Source: Strigamia acuminata (Eukaryota; Arthropoda; Chilopoda; Geophilomorpha; Linotaeniidae). From it: DNA of 64,000 nucleotides. A program made the translations under genes and the position numbers. The stretch spans positions 2,731,087 through 2,795,086 of the forward strand of contig OX442314.1 in assembly GCA_949358305.1 (NCBI GenBank), written 5' to 3'. How positions within the stretch are numbered: position 1 is the stretch's first letter; each line of letters begins with the position of its first letter. Below the pieces are notes generated by a model. The model was not told the origin of the DNA and ran no database searches. It saw only the letters and a program-made list of their open reading frames with translations. This document shows positions 1 through 11,628 of the stretch, in pieces.

Positions 1-2
1 GT

Positions 3-395
3 AATTATTCCTGTATTGGAAGTGGGGATTTAAGAAAACATTTATTATCCCATACGGGAGAAAAACCATTCAAGTGCCATTTGTGTGATTTTTCTTGTAC
101 TACAAGTAGTTATTTAAAAAAGCATTTGTTAACCCACAGTGGAGAAAAACCATTCAATTGCCATTTGTGTGCTTATACCAGCAGTCAAATTGGAACTTTA
201 AAGAGACATTTATTAACCCATACGGGAGAAAAACCATTCAAATGCCATTTATGTGATTATTGCAGCAGTGAAAGTGGAACATTAAAAAGACATTTGTTAA
301 CCCATAGTGGAGAAAAACCATTCAAGTGCCATTTGTGTGCTTATTCTAGTAGTCGAAATGATAAGTTTAAAAAACATTTAACAAAGCACAAATAG
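3..395 (+). CDS. C2H2 zinc-finger protein, 3' end (partial)
   Basis: The frame is open from the window edge to TAG at 393-395 and encodes one partial plus four complete C2H2 fingers of the form C-x2-C-x12-H-x3-H. They are joined by canonical HTGEKPF or HSGEKPF linkers, with finger starts reading CHLCDY or CHLCAY. Such arrays bind DNA, one finger per roughly 3 bp, and act as nuclear regulators; the target cannot be predicted here. The last finger ends with a short lysine-rich tail, so this is the true C-terminus. The 5' part lies outside the window. The fingers and 3' flank are closely related, in inverted orientation, to the array at 48.6-49.4 kb. The rest of the gene could hold other domains. 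Confidence 0.9.
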   Translation, partial: NYSCIGSGDLRKHLLSHTGEKPFKCHLCDFSCTTSSYLKKHLLTHSGEKPFNCHLCAYTSSQIGTLKRHLLTHTGEKPFKCHLCDYCSSESGTLKRHLLTHSGEKPFKCHLCAYSSSRNDKFKKHLTKHK

Positions 396-1290
396 TAAAA
401 ATCACATTGTTCATTAAGACCATAATTCTGTTATTCTAATTTTATTTCAAATGACATTTTGTTTTTGTTTTTAATTCAAAATTTTGCCTCAATTTGTTTA
501 ATCCACAAATCAAAACCTCTGCTTGCTGTGTTTGTATATTTTTCTCGTTTCATTTCCAATTTTTTATGGTAAGCGATACACGAAAAACTCGTGCTTTATC
601 TTGCAATGGAAATGGGAATTTGAAAATTGTTTTAAAAATTCATACCGGAGAAAAACCATGTAATTGGCATTAACCAACACTAGAGAAAACAATTCAAGTG
701 CTATTTGTGTGCATATTCCTGTATTCATAAATTCAAAACGGTTTAATTTTTTGTTTTTATTTGTGATTTAATGCATTTCAATTTGATTTTTAAAAATAAC
801 TATTATATAAATATTTTTTATCAGATTTTCTTTCAACCAGGTCGAAAATATTCCTGGTTGAATGGAATCCTGCTTACCATGAATACGTGTTATTATTTCT
901 GCATTTAATTATTTATTTATGCGTTGAAAGTTCTGTATTTGAAATTGCATTTTGTGTTCAACTCAAATTTAAGAAAACTGAAACTTGTTTTAATTTGTTT
1001 CATCCACGAAACAAAATCTGCCGTTCCCGTATATTTTTCTCATTTCATTTCTAATGTATTATTTCTTCCCAACACTTGCAAAAAATAAAAATAACAACTG
1101 TTTTTTTTTTATAATTTTATTTCAAATGACATTTTGTTTTTCTTTTTAACTCAAAATTTTGCTTCATTTTCTTTCATCCACACTTGCTGTGTTTGTATAT
1201 TTTTCTCGTTTCATTTCTAATATTTTATGGTGAGTGACACAATCGAAATGGGAATTTTAAAATTTATTTAAAAATTCATACCGAGGGAGT
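396..1290. repeat. Three degenerate copies of the zinc-finger gene 3' flank
   Basis: The run ATTTCAAATGACATTTTG, then an AAATTTTG block and the GTATATTTTTCTCGTTTCAT block occur at about 435-565. They recur, diverged, at about 940-1060 and again at 1110-1280. The inverted copy lies at about 48460-48600. These look like tandem duplications of one 3' flank followed by decay. No gene is seen in the stretch. Confidence 0.75.
560..735 (+). pseudogene. Decayed zinc-finger fragment
   Basis: An ATG at 566 opens a short frame with a finger-like helix, an IHTGEKP linker and then a stop just after the first cysteine. A second degenerate linker and half finger follow in another frame. The same frame, better preserved, occurs on the minus strand at 48239-48454. 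It is a remnant of the neighbouring zinc-finger family. Confidence 0.7.
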
Positions 1291-1433
1291 GCGTGGTTTT
1301 GTTGAATTTTGGAAAGGAGTTGCTTGATCCTATCGAGGAGAATACGACTATGGTATGTTGTAGACTTTGGCTAGGAAGATTGAAAAGCGGGTTTATGGAG
1401 TGCAGAATACGAGGGATGCTACTATGGATTCTT

Positions 1434-1985
1434 GCTGAAAAATGTATTTTTTTACTGAAAAATGTATTTTTTTGTTGCAAAATTTATTTTTTTTGCTGCA
1501 AAATTTATTTTTTTTGCTGCAAAATTTATTTTTTTTGCTGCAAAATTTATTTTTTTTGCTGCAAAATTTATTTTTTTTGCTGCAAAATTTATTTTTTTTG
1601 CTGCAAAATGTATTTTTTTTGTTGCAAAATGTATTTTTTTGCTGCAAAATGTATTTTTTTGCTGCAAAATGTATTTTTTTGCTGCAAAATGTATTTTTTT
1701 GCTGCAAAATGTATTTTTTTGCTGAAAAATGTATTTTCTTGCTGAAAAATGTATTTTCTTTGCTGAAAAATGTATTTTTTTTGCTGAAAAATGTATTTTT
1801 TCTGCTGAAAAATGTATTTTTTTTGCTGAAAAATGTATTTTTTTTGCTGAAAAATGTATTTTTTTTGCTGAAAAATGTATTTTTTTTGCTGAAAAATGTA
1901 TTTTTTTTGCTGAAAAATGTATTTTTTTTGCTGAAAAATGTATTTTTTTTGCTGAAAAATGTATTTTTTTTGCTGAAAAATGTTT
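1434..1985. repeat. 20-21-bp minisatellite, about 26 copies in three variants
   Basis: The array consists of GCTG-C/A-AAAAT-T/G-TA followed by seven to nine T. The order is about six GCTGCAAAATTTA units, then about six GCTGCAAAATGTA units, then about twelve GCTGAAAAATGTA units, so the variants sit in blocks as expected from local unequal exchange. Most units are 21 bp, which keeps every frame open on both strands. The resulting 90-200-residue frames are repeat artefacts, not genes. Confidence 0.95.
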
Positions 1986-2227
1986 TTTATTTTTATTTTT
2001 ATAAAATGTATGCACGTCGTTTCTCAACACCAGCGCTTTCTGTCGTTCGTAATTAGCGACGCTAATAACCCAAAAATATTATTCGGATCACTGTACAATA
2101 TTGCCCTGTGCAATTAAAATTCTCCTAAAATCTTTCGAATCTCAGAAAAACTTGAAAAATATTAATTTCCGACAAGTTGATTTAGATTGTGTGGTGACAT
2201 CTCGCGGCGAGTATTGTAGATGAGTAA

Positions 2228-3169
2228 TGGCGGCCAAAGGGACAGGCATGTGCGACTAAAGAAATAAGCGTGAAGCGACCGAGTGTTAAAGAAACGGATG
2301 AAGATTTGTTGGCAGAACAAGAGAAATTTCTGACTATGGTAGTCGTTTGGTTGCGTTGGCGAGTATTGATAAGAAGAAAATCGAAGAAACGAAAGCAAGT
2401 TTGACCAAAATCAACGATAATGGCTATAAAATAGGTTAGTTTTGAATATTTCCTCGGTTTGATCATGTTCTTTAAAATAATTTTTATGTTATTAATTTTA
2501 TTAGGCAACGACGATAACATGAGGGTTTCCCGTCGTGCCAAAACTGACAAAAGCACAGGTGAATTTTAATTTTAAACCTCCAAAACATCCTTTTTCGTAT
2601 TCCAGTAGTGTTATGAATGCAAGTTTCTAGTTCATCTCAGAACTAACCCGGGTTGAAAACGTAATTCGTATTCACAACTAAACTGGAATCGGTATTTTTG
2701 TATCCATCTTGTTTACAGTTTATAAATTATTTTAGTCGCAATGTTCGTCCAAAAGAATCTTGTTTGCTACGCAACTCGCAAATAAGAAACAAAAAGTCAA
2801 CCTGATGAAAGAAAATGAATCCCCAAATATAGAAAACAAGTTTGGTAATAAATTAATTATTTTCGCACCGATAAAATAATAATATTAGAAAAATTGTATT
2901 TTATTTTTACAGGCGAAGAGAGTTTCGTTGAGGAAAATCTTACACTGGCTAAACCAATACACGAATCGAAAAATAAAGGGCTGATAGAAATCCGCCTCTG
3001 CAGACATTGGTCAGTTTATCGCAGAGTTGAGGAGGAGGAGCCCGAATGGATTGAAGAGAGGCAGCGGGTGGAGGAGGAGGAGCGCCGCAAACACGAGCAG
3101 ATGGTGGAGGAGGAGCGCAAGATGAAGGAAGCAGCCGAGTTGCAGACAAAAAGTAAATTAAAAAAATGA
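2228..3169 (+). CDS. Unrecognised multi-exon gene with charged coiled-coil C-terminus
   Basis: Several coding-like blocks are separated by small GT-AG introns: a block ending 2434 (donor GTTAGT), 2505-2558, 2736-2844 and 2913-3169. The last join (2844/2913) keeps phase 1. The final exon encodes about 85 residues, very rich in E, R and K (EEEERRKHEQMVEEERK), predicted as an acidic-basic coiled coil, ending in KLKK and TGA. A GTAAAT just before the stop could also be a splice donor, so the gene may continue. The first block contains ETDEDLLAEQEKFL, which resembles the N-terminal motif of RNA polymerase II-associated protein 1; this is a weak hint. A one-base frame break near 2335 and an unmatched phase at 2558/2736 mean the model is incomplete or the gene is decayed. 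Confidence 0.4.
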
Positions 3170-3273
3170 TTTTTATGAGTGATTTTGAGTTTTTTAGGGA
3201 TTTTGAGTTGATTATTGACAATTTTTTATTTAATTTAGAGTAATATTTGGTGTTTTTTTTGTGATTTTGAGTT

Positions 3274-3303
3274 AATTTGTGGTGATTTAAATCACCACAA
3301 ATT
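3274..3303. repeat. 30-bp perfect palindrome
   Basis: AATTTGTGGTGATTT is followed directly by its reverse complement with no spacer, in otherwise featureless AT-rich DNA 3' of the coiled-coil gene. It could form a cruciform or be a closed-up fold-back footprint. Confidence 0.9.
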
Positions 3304-3739
3304 TTATTGGAATGTAACAGGTGTGGATTCACCACACACATTCCTTTGTCTAATCTCTTGCTTGGAATATTCAACCTCTCTTTTTGATCTACATTCCAAA
3401 AAAAGGGGTGTCAACTAAAAAATGGTGTTGACTAATTGGATTGGAAGTGTTACAGGATTGGTCTGGACTGCCTAAGATAATCTAAATCTTTTCCTTCCAG
3501 ATTCTGTCATGTGATACTTGTCTATATAAATCCTTGCAAAGCTGAAAAACACACAGTCCAACACCAACCACACCATCAACAGCATCGAAGCCTCACCGAT
3601 CAAGCCGCCGTATTTTACATACCGGAGTGACCGAGGCAGATGCAAGTTGAGACAAACAGTTGTTGGAAAACACCAAATATCATACAAATTCTCATCCACT
3701 AATCTTCAGGTCGTCTCCTCCTTTAGCTGCTTGTAGTGA

Positions 3740-4455
3740 ATTACTATTTTGTAATTACTGTACAGTTCAAAGACTTGAATTGTAAATTTTATTAGTATGT
3801 GGGTAGGGTGTTTCTTCCTTTTTTTCTTTTTTTGGATATAGTTTACTTTAGTGACACCCGTTATAGCGATGCCGTTTTTCAACCTAAACTAACACAAACT
3901 AACCTATACTAACCTGAACTAACCTATACTAACCTATACTAACCTGAACTAACCTATACTAACCTATACTAATTACTAATCAACATAAAGTAACCTATAC
4001 TAACATAAACTAACGAACTAACCTAACTGCATCTAAGCACTTTACAGCTGTGTCACTTAAACAGGCGTCGCTAAAGTGAACTAATCCGAAAAGAATAAAT
4101 GTAGAAAATGCATGCCCTTCTTTGCTCTGCCGTCCTTCCTTCTCAGTTATCTACATTTGTTAACTTCAATGATAGCAACATTAGCATCAATTGCAACATT
4201 TGCCTTTCAATGTCCATGGGTGACTTCTTTGAAGCCTTTTCTGGTTTTTCTAAAAAAATTGTTGTTCAAAATGTGCTCGTAATTATTTGTGCGAGAAATT
4301 CTAGTACGATAGCTTTTTGAAGTGTTCCAACTGTGAATTAAATTCGTGCCTTTGATGAGCAACTCTCAACAGCACGTGACTTCTGCATTCTAAACCGCAT
4401 AAAAATTTATTTATTTAGGGTACATTTTTTTAGAGGATTGCTACTTATTACACAC
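3740..4455. repeat. Dispersed repeat family A, copy 1
   Basis: About 700 bp is shared with 28895-29695, including TATGTGGGTAGGG near 3800, the embedded element at 3841-4081, and the long tail with GATAGCAACATTAGCATC and CAACAGCACGTGACTTCTG. Only part is found at 42975-43215. There is no convincing protein in any frame. Confidence 0.85.
3841..4081. mobile_element. MITE-like element with CTAACC-type satellite core, copy 1
   Basis: The ends are inverted: GTTTACTTTAGTGACACCC at the left, and the right end reads GTTCACTTTAGCGACGCC on the other strand. TA lies immediately outside both ends. The core is a degenerate CTAACCTATA decamer array (about 3885-4030). Related copies are at 29147-29320 and 42978-43167. 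Inverted ends plus TA flanks suggest a non-autonomous Tc1/mariner-type element. Confidence 0.7.
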
Positions 4456-6169
4456 AACTATACCAAATACGTGTATAACGGCATTATCCACAGATTCGGT
4501 CGTTTCGAATAGTCTGTCCCTAAACTTCATCTTATGTGAACCCGATGACGATGAATGATACCATGTTACCATGTTTCCTTAAATACGAGTCACAAGAATG
4601 ATATTCCACGATTAAGAATTCTCTTCTCTCTCCTATCTGCCTATCTATTTTACTCCTTCTTCTCTAATTATATAACCTTGCGCACCTTCCAAATATAGAA
4701 TGTTTTTCTCGTTTGAATTTGTTGTGTTGTAGCACTAGCACTAAATATACTAAAATCACATTTAACACTTAGTTCGAAAGTTGTACAATTTGTTTTCAAG
4801 CTTTCTTCTGTCTCGATACATTCTTTTCTTGTGCAATTTACTGTAGAAAAGTAGTCAGTGTGGTATTTTCTTCTACCTCTATTCTCTATCTATCTATCTC
4901 TTACTAAGCCCAATATAGGCTTTTGATTTTGATTCTGTTGCTAACAACTTGACATTGTATCTTCAAGGTGAAACAAAATAAAACAACATGTCCATTGTAG
5001 TATCAAATCCTAGAATGTAGGGGTGTATGGTATTTCGTAGATAATTCTACCGCCCAAATAGTTAAACCCTTTAGCCAGGTTGGCCATTGTAGTCGCTGCC
5101 AGCGGATTGGTTGCGGCCAAACTTTGTGAGCCTACAAGTGCTGGAAAATCTCCACTGTAGTTTTAGCTTTCGGCTCTTTACTTCTCTCTTGCATTTGTTT
5201 GACCTCGAATAAGTTAAATAAAAAACCACGAACGGTTTGTATTTGAGACTCCAATTGTTAATTCTCGCGTGTGTTTTTTTCTCCAACTCTTTCCTAATTC
5301 ACTCGATGCATACAGAATAGACCTACGTTCTGTCTCCAGACACGGAATTTTTGCATGAAAAAGGAACTGACGTGCAAACCAACATGCACGCGTCGACTTT
5401 ACGCCGCGGATTCGGCTTACGTGTCAGCAGGAGGACGGAAAGACTCTTTCATTACGTATCTGTGGCCATGGTGCCAGAGACTGAACCTCTCCTTGCTCTT
5501 AATCAAATGATCTGAACTCAACTTGTATACTAAAATCTTATTCTTTATTCTTAAAAAAAGTTGTTTTAATTCTAGATTGTGGGTTTGAAGGTTTTTCTGC
5601 CAAACTAAATTGCATTTGTCTTTAAAGATTTTATGTTTTTTACTGAAGGAAACTGGATTAATGAAATATTATTATCAATGATTTGATTTTTTTTCGTTCA
5701 AATAAAGTGTTTGCTCACTTTTTTGTGGAGTGCAGACCAAGCTTGATGTTGTTCAATATCACTTTTATTGCGAACCGAATAAGCCGTTTCCATGTGCCTT
5801 CTTGAGATTTATAGCTGTTCTTTTTTGCCATTTCTGGTGGTTGATTTTTTTTTTAGAAAAAATATTAAATAAGTTAAATATATTAAATAAATTACGGGGT
5901 AGGAGTAGTTTACCCTGCTAGACGCGATGTATTTTCAACTGCATAGCTCCACTTCATAACAAAAATTAGCATTTATCTCTGGGGATGAGAGGGACAAATG
6001 ATGCATTCTTCTGCACGTTTAAAATCGCGATTATTCTTTATTTTTAACGGAATTTAATCCAAAAAAATTGGAACATATCGACAGATGTTTGTAGAATACC
6101 CGGTGATAAAAAATTTCCTCGTACAGTATCGCTTTTAATTTATTTGTTTCACCCGTTTTTTGTCTAGTG
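4456..6169. other. No gene recognised
   Basis: AT-rich DNA without convincing coding structure. Short frames here have no recognisable motif and no supporting splice signals. A short GC-richer stretch at about 5340-5470 (TCGACTTTACGCCGCGGATTC) stands out but has no readable feature. Confidence 0.6.
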
Positions 6170-6960
6170 CCGTCCGACCAGACTTGACCATGACGGTAGA
6201 GTTCGAGATTTGGAGCCTGAGTCGACCATAGGTGACATTTCGCCAAAAGAGATGAAAAGAGGTGAATTTTAATTTTTAATTTTTAATTTTTTAATTTTAT
6301 TTATTTTTCTTTGATGGTTTGAAAAATTGATTTAAACTTGTCCGACACTAACTTGTAAGTTGCAGAGTCACTCTGGTGGGAATAATTATTATTAACAGTG
6401 GAGAATGACGCAATTTGTTGACGTTGATTGCAACAAATAGAGATGCTTCTCCTTCACTTAGCAACGGCACGTGTCTGTGTTCTTCATTCCATTTCTGCTT
6501 TGTCGTTTGCTTTTCGGTTCGATCGATGTTTTTCGGTGTTTCCATTCGTTTTCGAGACGATAATGATGCAAAACCAAAGGATTAGGGTTGAATTTTTATC
6601 TGACGGTTTGATTTTAGTGAATATTTTGTCTCTGATGGAATTTAATGTCTCTTTCTCTTTCTTTTTCCGCTGATGTGGTATCGCGAGTTTCTATTCTATT
6701 TTTGACCAAAATGGCATTTGTTTTTGTTTATTTGGTTTGTCTGCTTGCCTGACAAAAGAATTGGATCAAGATTTGATTTTGAGTCGCTGGTTCGATTTTC
6801 GTTAATAATTCTCAGAACGTGTAGGAATTGCATTAGGGTTAGCATTTAGTGTTAGTAGCTGTGTAATTCATTTATTCTGGTGTTGTAAGTCTGCATTTCC
6901 GATATATAGGATTGTAGCATTCACCCGTTTGATTTAGTGTGATAAACATGATGCATTCAA
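6170..6960. repeat. Dispersed repeat family B, most complete copy
   Basis: Hallmarks are GTGACATTTCGCCAAAAGAGATGAAAAG cut here to its core GACATTTCGCCAAAAGAGAT, then AGTTGCAGAGTCACTCTGGTG, ATTATTATTAACA, CTTTTCGGTTCGAT and GATGCAAAACCAAAGGAT, followed by a TTAGGGTTAGCATTTAGTG block. Other copies: 34390-35120, 53030-53480, 58310-58840, and partial ones at 29990-30290 and 30700-30790. The frames inside are not conserved between copies, so it looks non-coding. Confidence 0.85.
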
Positions 6961-8489
6961 TGCGTGTTTGTCACTCCCGAATTGTGCTGATGCACTGTAG
7001 CATTTGAGATTTGCATTAAGAATTTAATTTCTTACTATTTTGCCATTTTGAATTCAGCAGCTTTTCACTAAAGACACAAAATACAAATAGAAGAGAATTG
7101 AATCACACCTGCTTGTTTTCTGTTTGTTTTGATTCAAGTTCCTGATGTGATGCCCACTCAACTGCATCCTTAAATGGTCTCCTTTTAACTCTGGCTTGAA
7201 CTTCAAAATTCAAAGGTTTTCTGAGTTTCCTTAGCTAAAGTTTTCTCCTTTTCCTGTAAAACTGCTAAAACTTGTCAGAGTGCCTCTGCAGTTTTCTCAT
7301 GACCAAAACGGCCACGAAGTAACTTTTGAAATTCTACACGCACTACACAAAAAACCATCTCTATCCTCAATTTTTGAATGTGGAAATAACTTTAGGTTAT
7401 TATTATTGCTTCTCAAGAATGGTGCATTTTTTTTACTTTTCCTCGCCAAATCGGTTCTATGCCCTTCTGCATTGGTCTTTTATGCCCTGCAACATTGTGA
7501 GCGATCCTTTGAAATGTTTCGAAAGGTTTAAAATGTTGCGGCTTGTTTACTGTCCGGGACAATTACTAGATACAATTATCTACGTGGTGGTTAGGTATTA
7601 ATTTATTGGGAGAAATTCTGATGGTCCTACCTTTCTGAAGAGTTAAACATGCAATGGAAACTTTTATATATTGTAAGATATTGTTCCAACACTTTCTTTT
7701 ATCAAAATTCAACATTTCAAATTGTATTCACTATTAAACTATTTTTAAAAAGCGTCTAAAATAAGGCATCGAATTGTCACGGACACGCTGTTGCCCAGCA
7801 TTCTCTGGAGGAGCGAGGACGTGTTTGGTCAATGACTTTTTGTTTGAACGTGGCTGGCTTCTTTGAAGCCTTCCTTGGTCGAAGCCTCTCCCGGCGGAAT
7901 TCCTTTCACTTTCATTTTATAAGAAAAAACATTGTTTCTAAAAAAAATTCTGTTTTGTTAGATGAAATATATGAGACAGTAGTACTTCCTCGTCTACATT
8001 TATATTGTCCACTAAAGCATCTTTGTGCTAAGCAAGAAGAAAATAAAGAAAAAAAACTAGAGGTGATCCTCAATCTAATAACAAACATAAGTATTACTTT
8101 AATTTGCTTTAATTTTCTTGGTGGTGCTTTTCTTGGTCGTGCCTTTTTTTAATTTTGACCCTCTGAACTTTTTTTCGTTGGTAAATTGATAATTTTGGGT
8201 GATTGATCCAAAAGAAATATATACGAGGACGGATATACCCTTCATCAAATAGCTTCAATCCGATAATCTTGTCCCACTTTTGTATATGGCCACTAAATAT
8301 TATAAAAAAAAAATTTAAATTTGTTCGCCAGATTTGTTGGTTCTACTATTGCCTTTCTAATACAAAACCCCAATGCTGGACTGGCCAAGTGGGATACCGG
8401 GAATAACCCGGTGGCAGGTGACGACGTGCAATTATATTTCATACCCTATGGCTTGGTATAAATTTGTTCTCGTGGCCCGACCTCTCGAT
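6961..8489. other. No gene recognised
   Basis: AT-rich sequence with short unconserved frames. About 60 bp near 7405-7465 (CTTCTCAAGAATGGTGC) recurs near 42630-42680. At 8372-8420 a CTGGACTGGCCAAGTGGG-ATACCGGGAATAACCCGGT stretch resembles one end of a DNA transposon, but I found no matching second end. Confidence 0.5.
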
Positions 8490-8687
8490 TTATTGCGGTT
8501 GTGGCTGGTAGAAGTTTTGTACGATGGATCCGTTTATGTTGATGTTGATTGCAGGGTTAACAACAGGAGTAACGGTAGGAGGGTTACAATTGTGCGTTAA
8601 CAAATAGACAACGGTGATGATAGTCAATGCACATATTATATATTTCGCCAACCGTTCAAACCATTTCATTACAAAATACAAAAACAT
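8490..8687 (-). CDS. Small putative single-pass membrane protein
   Basis: ATG at 8687 or 8669 opens a 58-65-residue frame: a short basic start (KWFERLAKY), a hydrophobic segment IICALTIITVVYLL and a polar, proline- and asparagine-rich tail ending QPQPQ. This is the layout of a signal-anchored peptide. No family is recognised and no neighbour supports it. It abuts a dispersed repeat, so it may be chance or a transposon-borne frame. Confidence 0.3.
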   Translation of the reverse strand: MFLYFVMKWFERLAKYIICALTIITVVYLLTHNCNPPTVTPVVNPAINININGSIVQNFYQPQPQ

Positions 8688-8849
8688 TTGGGCTTAACCC
8701 GAATATAGTCTTCTTAATCGGGGTTTCTTTACAAATATGAGGGCCGTCACTATCTTGCTGAGACTTGTGTTTGTGCGAATTTATGGTTGGGTCATTGCCT
8801 TTTGGTGCCATGCATATTACATACTGTACTCTAAATTTTACATTACGTA

Positions 8850-9480
8850 AATGATCAGACTCAGTGCAAGGGGTTTGGAATATGTTCAGCACCCATCTTG
8901 GATCATGTAGTGGGTTTCCATAAATATATTCTAAGTGTGAATGCTTTCCAACCTTGCTCATCCTAATTAATCCCATTTGAAGTGGCTGAGTTGATTCTCT
9001 CTCATAGAATCAATCCACGGTGAAGTGGTCTGCTGAAGAATAATTTATTTATTTATTATTTTATTATAATTCCTGTTGTCATGGCTTCCTGCCATGTTTC
9101 TGGAGCTGCTTTGTCCAGAATCAATCGCAGAAATAGAACTAAACTATTCCCGAAAAGAAATGTTGCACAAATGAACAGAAATGAACAGAATTTTAAAGAA
9201 ATGTTGCCTTATTACGGTGACATGACCATTCTAGTGTATTTATGATTTCTCGATTTATAAATCCAGCAATAATGCAAGATAGCGTGTACACAACTGTGTT
9301 ATGCTATGTTCTTTCATATTTTCTTCAAACTCTTGCAAATAATTCCTACGGAAATAATCACATATAAATGATGAATATATCGAATCAATTATTGCTTGCA
9401 GCATTATTCACGTGTCTATTGCTTGACTTGTTTGAAGTAATGGCACCCGAACCTTGATTTCAAGCTCAAGAATGCTGCTT
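8850..9480. repeat. Dispersed repeat family C, copy 1
   Basis: Shared with 32740-33365 in the same orientation (AATGCTTTCCAACCTTGCTC, GAATCAATCCACGGTGAAG, AAATGAACAGAAATGAACAG) and, in part, with 28575-28870. The end carries GCTTGCAGCATTATTC. No conserved protein lies in the shared part. Confidence 0.85.
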
Positions 9481-10711
9481 TATTTTTACTTTTGATTTTG
9501 ATTCTGTTGTCTTCTTTGAGAAGGTTTAGAAAGTTTATGAGTGTCTACTCTACTGATTTTGAGTTTCAACTGATTTATTTGAGCGGTTGTCGGGGAGGAG
9601 TCCTGACAATCACTTAATTGTGTACATATGGTATAGGAAGGTGCAAAAGGCACCTTATCCATAAGGCCAACGTTTGTTATGTTTCTTAAAACAAAAATTA
9701 ACATTTTTGATATTTTTCTAAACAGAAATTAATTATGCCTCTAATCCAATCTGTATTTTTCCAATGTTTACTCTTTAGTTTGAATTGATCTTACTTGTTA
9801 GATAAAAACATTACTTTGCTCTATCCCCTATTCAAAAATCAGGTTTGAGATCCGTGTTCCAAATGACAAGCAAAAAGATATTGGTGTCCTCTGTGTTGGT
9901 AAAATACCTGTACGGTACTGGGAGTCACCGGACTTTGATATGTAGGCATGCAGCTTTGATTGCTCAAACTAGTTGTTTGCACATTTGCCGCTTTTTCAAA
10001 TTCCAATTTAATTAATTAATGATTAATTTCTTACCAAAGCCAGAACCAAAATCTTTTTGGTCATCTTAGCCATAGTGGCTGATTACCGAACTTAATGCGT
10101 TCATATGGGTAATGGTCCGAAATTGCCCTATCGACATAAATGGTTGGTATGTTATAAAATCATATTCTTTCCAACTGCTTAATGACTTGCTTAACCGAAC
10201 AATCATTAAACTGAGAAATAAATTTTTAAGTGTTATAAATCACAACTATTATTACTACTATATGGAGAACTAGGCCGAGTAAATCGATCGTAAATTTGTA
10301 CGAACAAATCGAAAATTCTAATATCGGCCACGACGGCCACATCGTAAATCCTTAGAAGGTGAGAAGGTATAAAAAAAATATAGAAGAAACTGCATAATCG
10401 CTTCAACAACAATGCTCAACTTACGTTTGAATCGAATTTTCTTGCAAATTAACAGATGGATCCCATTCGGAAACTCTAACTCGATTCAATCGAGGCTCGG
10501 AAATAAGCTTAGGTGATCAATTCCATTTTTCTGCAAAAATTCTCCTTAAAGTCAGAATTGTAGTGGCGGAAATTTCTTTCGATGAGATTTTATTCTTTTC
10601 TTTCAATGCTTCACGGTTGTCAGTCTGGGGTACTTTTAGTAAGACCTCATAACAGCATTTGAAAAATAATGCTGGCTTAAAGAGTCATCTATCTCTGGGC
10701 TAAATTCTAAA
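9481..10711. other. No gene recognised; short shared segments
   Basis: Two short blocks recur elsewhere: CACCTTATCCATAAGGCCAAC at about 9650 (again near 52830) and GGCATGCAGCTTTGATTGCTC at about 9945 (again near 53850). The remainder is AT-rich with no supported gene. Confidence 0.6.
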
Positions 10712-11025
10712 ATACAGTGCTGCATTTAAAATATAAATCAATATTACTAACTTTATTTAGTTTTTTATTAATTATTTGAAAAATACCTTTAAACGATTTG
10801 ATTTTATAATGACTGTTCAAATCTCTAGCGTGTTTTAACACCTCATCTTGTTTTTTGACAAATCGATAAACTTCCAATACTGCTTTGGTGTCCACTTGTA
10901 CATTTTCAACTATTGGCATTTCACTAAACAAAAATTCACGACATTCTCCCGATGTGAATTGTGTCCTGTTGTCGCCTTTTAAGGTCAAATCGCAAAAAAA
11001 TATCACTTAAATTCAATTCAAAAAA
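10712..11025 (-). CDS. Duplicated exon-like segment of unknown protein, copy 1
   Basis: On the minus strand this segment reads as an exon of about 75 residues (GECREFLFSEMPIVEN, then VYRFVKKQDEVLKHARDLNS) ending at a possible AAAG|GTATTT donor. It is repeated at 44762-45075. Several of the base differences between the copies are synonymous or conservative, which argues for past or present coding selection. No ATG or acceptor is certain, and no family is recognised. It lies only about 190 bp from the Polinton but outside its target duplication, so it is not part of it. Confidence 0.45.
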
Positions 11026-11208
11026 CAATAAACAACTCCACTCGATCGCTTAACTTGAATCAGTGGTGTTCTCTGAAATTAAATTAAATACATAATAAAA
11101 TTGTGGGGCTTTTATACTTAACAGTTCATTAATAATTTGCAATTTTAGCGTGCCATAAATTCCTCGTAAAGTCATAACTGCGTCTTGCTGGACGTATGGA
11201 ATAAAATG

Positions 11209-11214
11209 CCCATT
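11209..11214. repeat. Polinton target-site duplication, left (CCCATT)
   Basis: CCCATT directly abuts the AGTAGGGGG terminus and is repeated at 26674-26679 outside the other end. Six-bp duplications are the norm for Polinton integrases. Confidence 0.95.
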
Positions 11215-11597
11215 AGTAGGGGGATAGTGGCAGTCCTGGGCCAGTGGTTGGTGGTGAGGGGGGTGGGGGGTGGTGAGGGGTAAGTAGGGGGAGATAAGGG
11301 GAGGGGAAGATAAGTGGAGGGGGAGATAAGGGGAGGGGAGATAAGGAGAGGGGGAGATAAGGGGAGAGCTAAGTGGGGATGACTAATTGCCTCAATCAAT
11401 CAATCTTATCATTCGATCAATGTGCCCTAGGCTATTATTTGTTATTGTTTTTCTTTACTTAAGTACCTTGTTGTTGTTTTTCCCAAATTTTCAAAGGCCC
11501 CTTGTTTTTCTTTCCTTAAGCACCTTGTTGTTGTTTTTCCCAAATTTTCAAAGGACCCTTAGGCTACTTTTAACCAAAGGAGAGATATTATTGGGTA
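11215..11597 (+). repeat. Polinton left terminal inverted repeat
   Basis: Begins AGTAGGGGGATAGTGG and includes a strongly G-rich tract (to about 11370, runs of GGGG every 5-10 bp, able in principle to form G-quadruplexes) and a roughly 60-bp internal tandem pair containing CTTGTTGTTGTTTTTCCC. It matches 26291-26673 in inverse orientation base for base as far as I can read. Identity stops at GGGTA. Confidence 0.97.
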
Positions 11598-11628
11598 GTC
11601 ATCTTAACCAGTGGGAAACTGGTAATGG

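Noticed and set aside
1434-1985. CRISPR-like array
   Set aside because: No unique spacers, eukaryotic context; a plain tandem minisatellite.
1442-2056. Frames of 90-204 residues on both strands over the minisatellite
   Set aside because: They follow from a 21-bp period free of stops; the residues are the repeat translated in each frame.
3885-4030. CTAACC-rich stretch as a telomere
   Set aside because: The units are degenerate decamers inside a mobile element present three times, not a TTAGG array.
11172-11399. Proline- and serine-rich minus-strand frame, repeated at 26489-26683
   Set aside because: It is the G-rich terminal repeat translated; it crosses the element boundary on the left.
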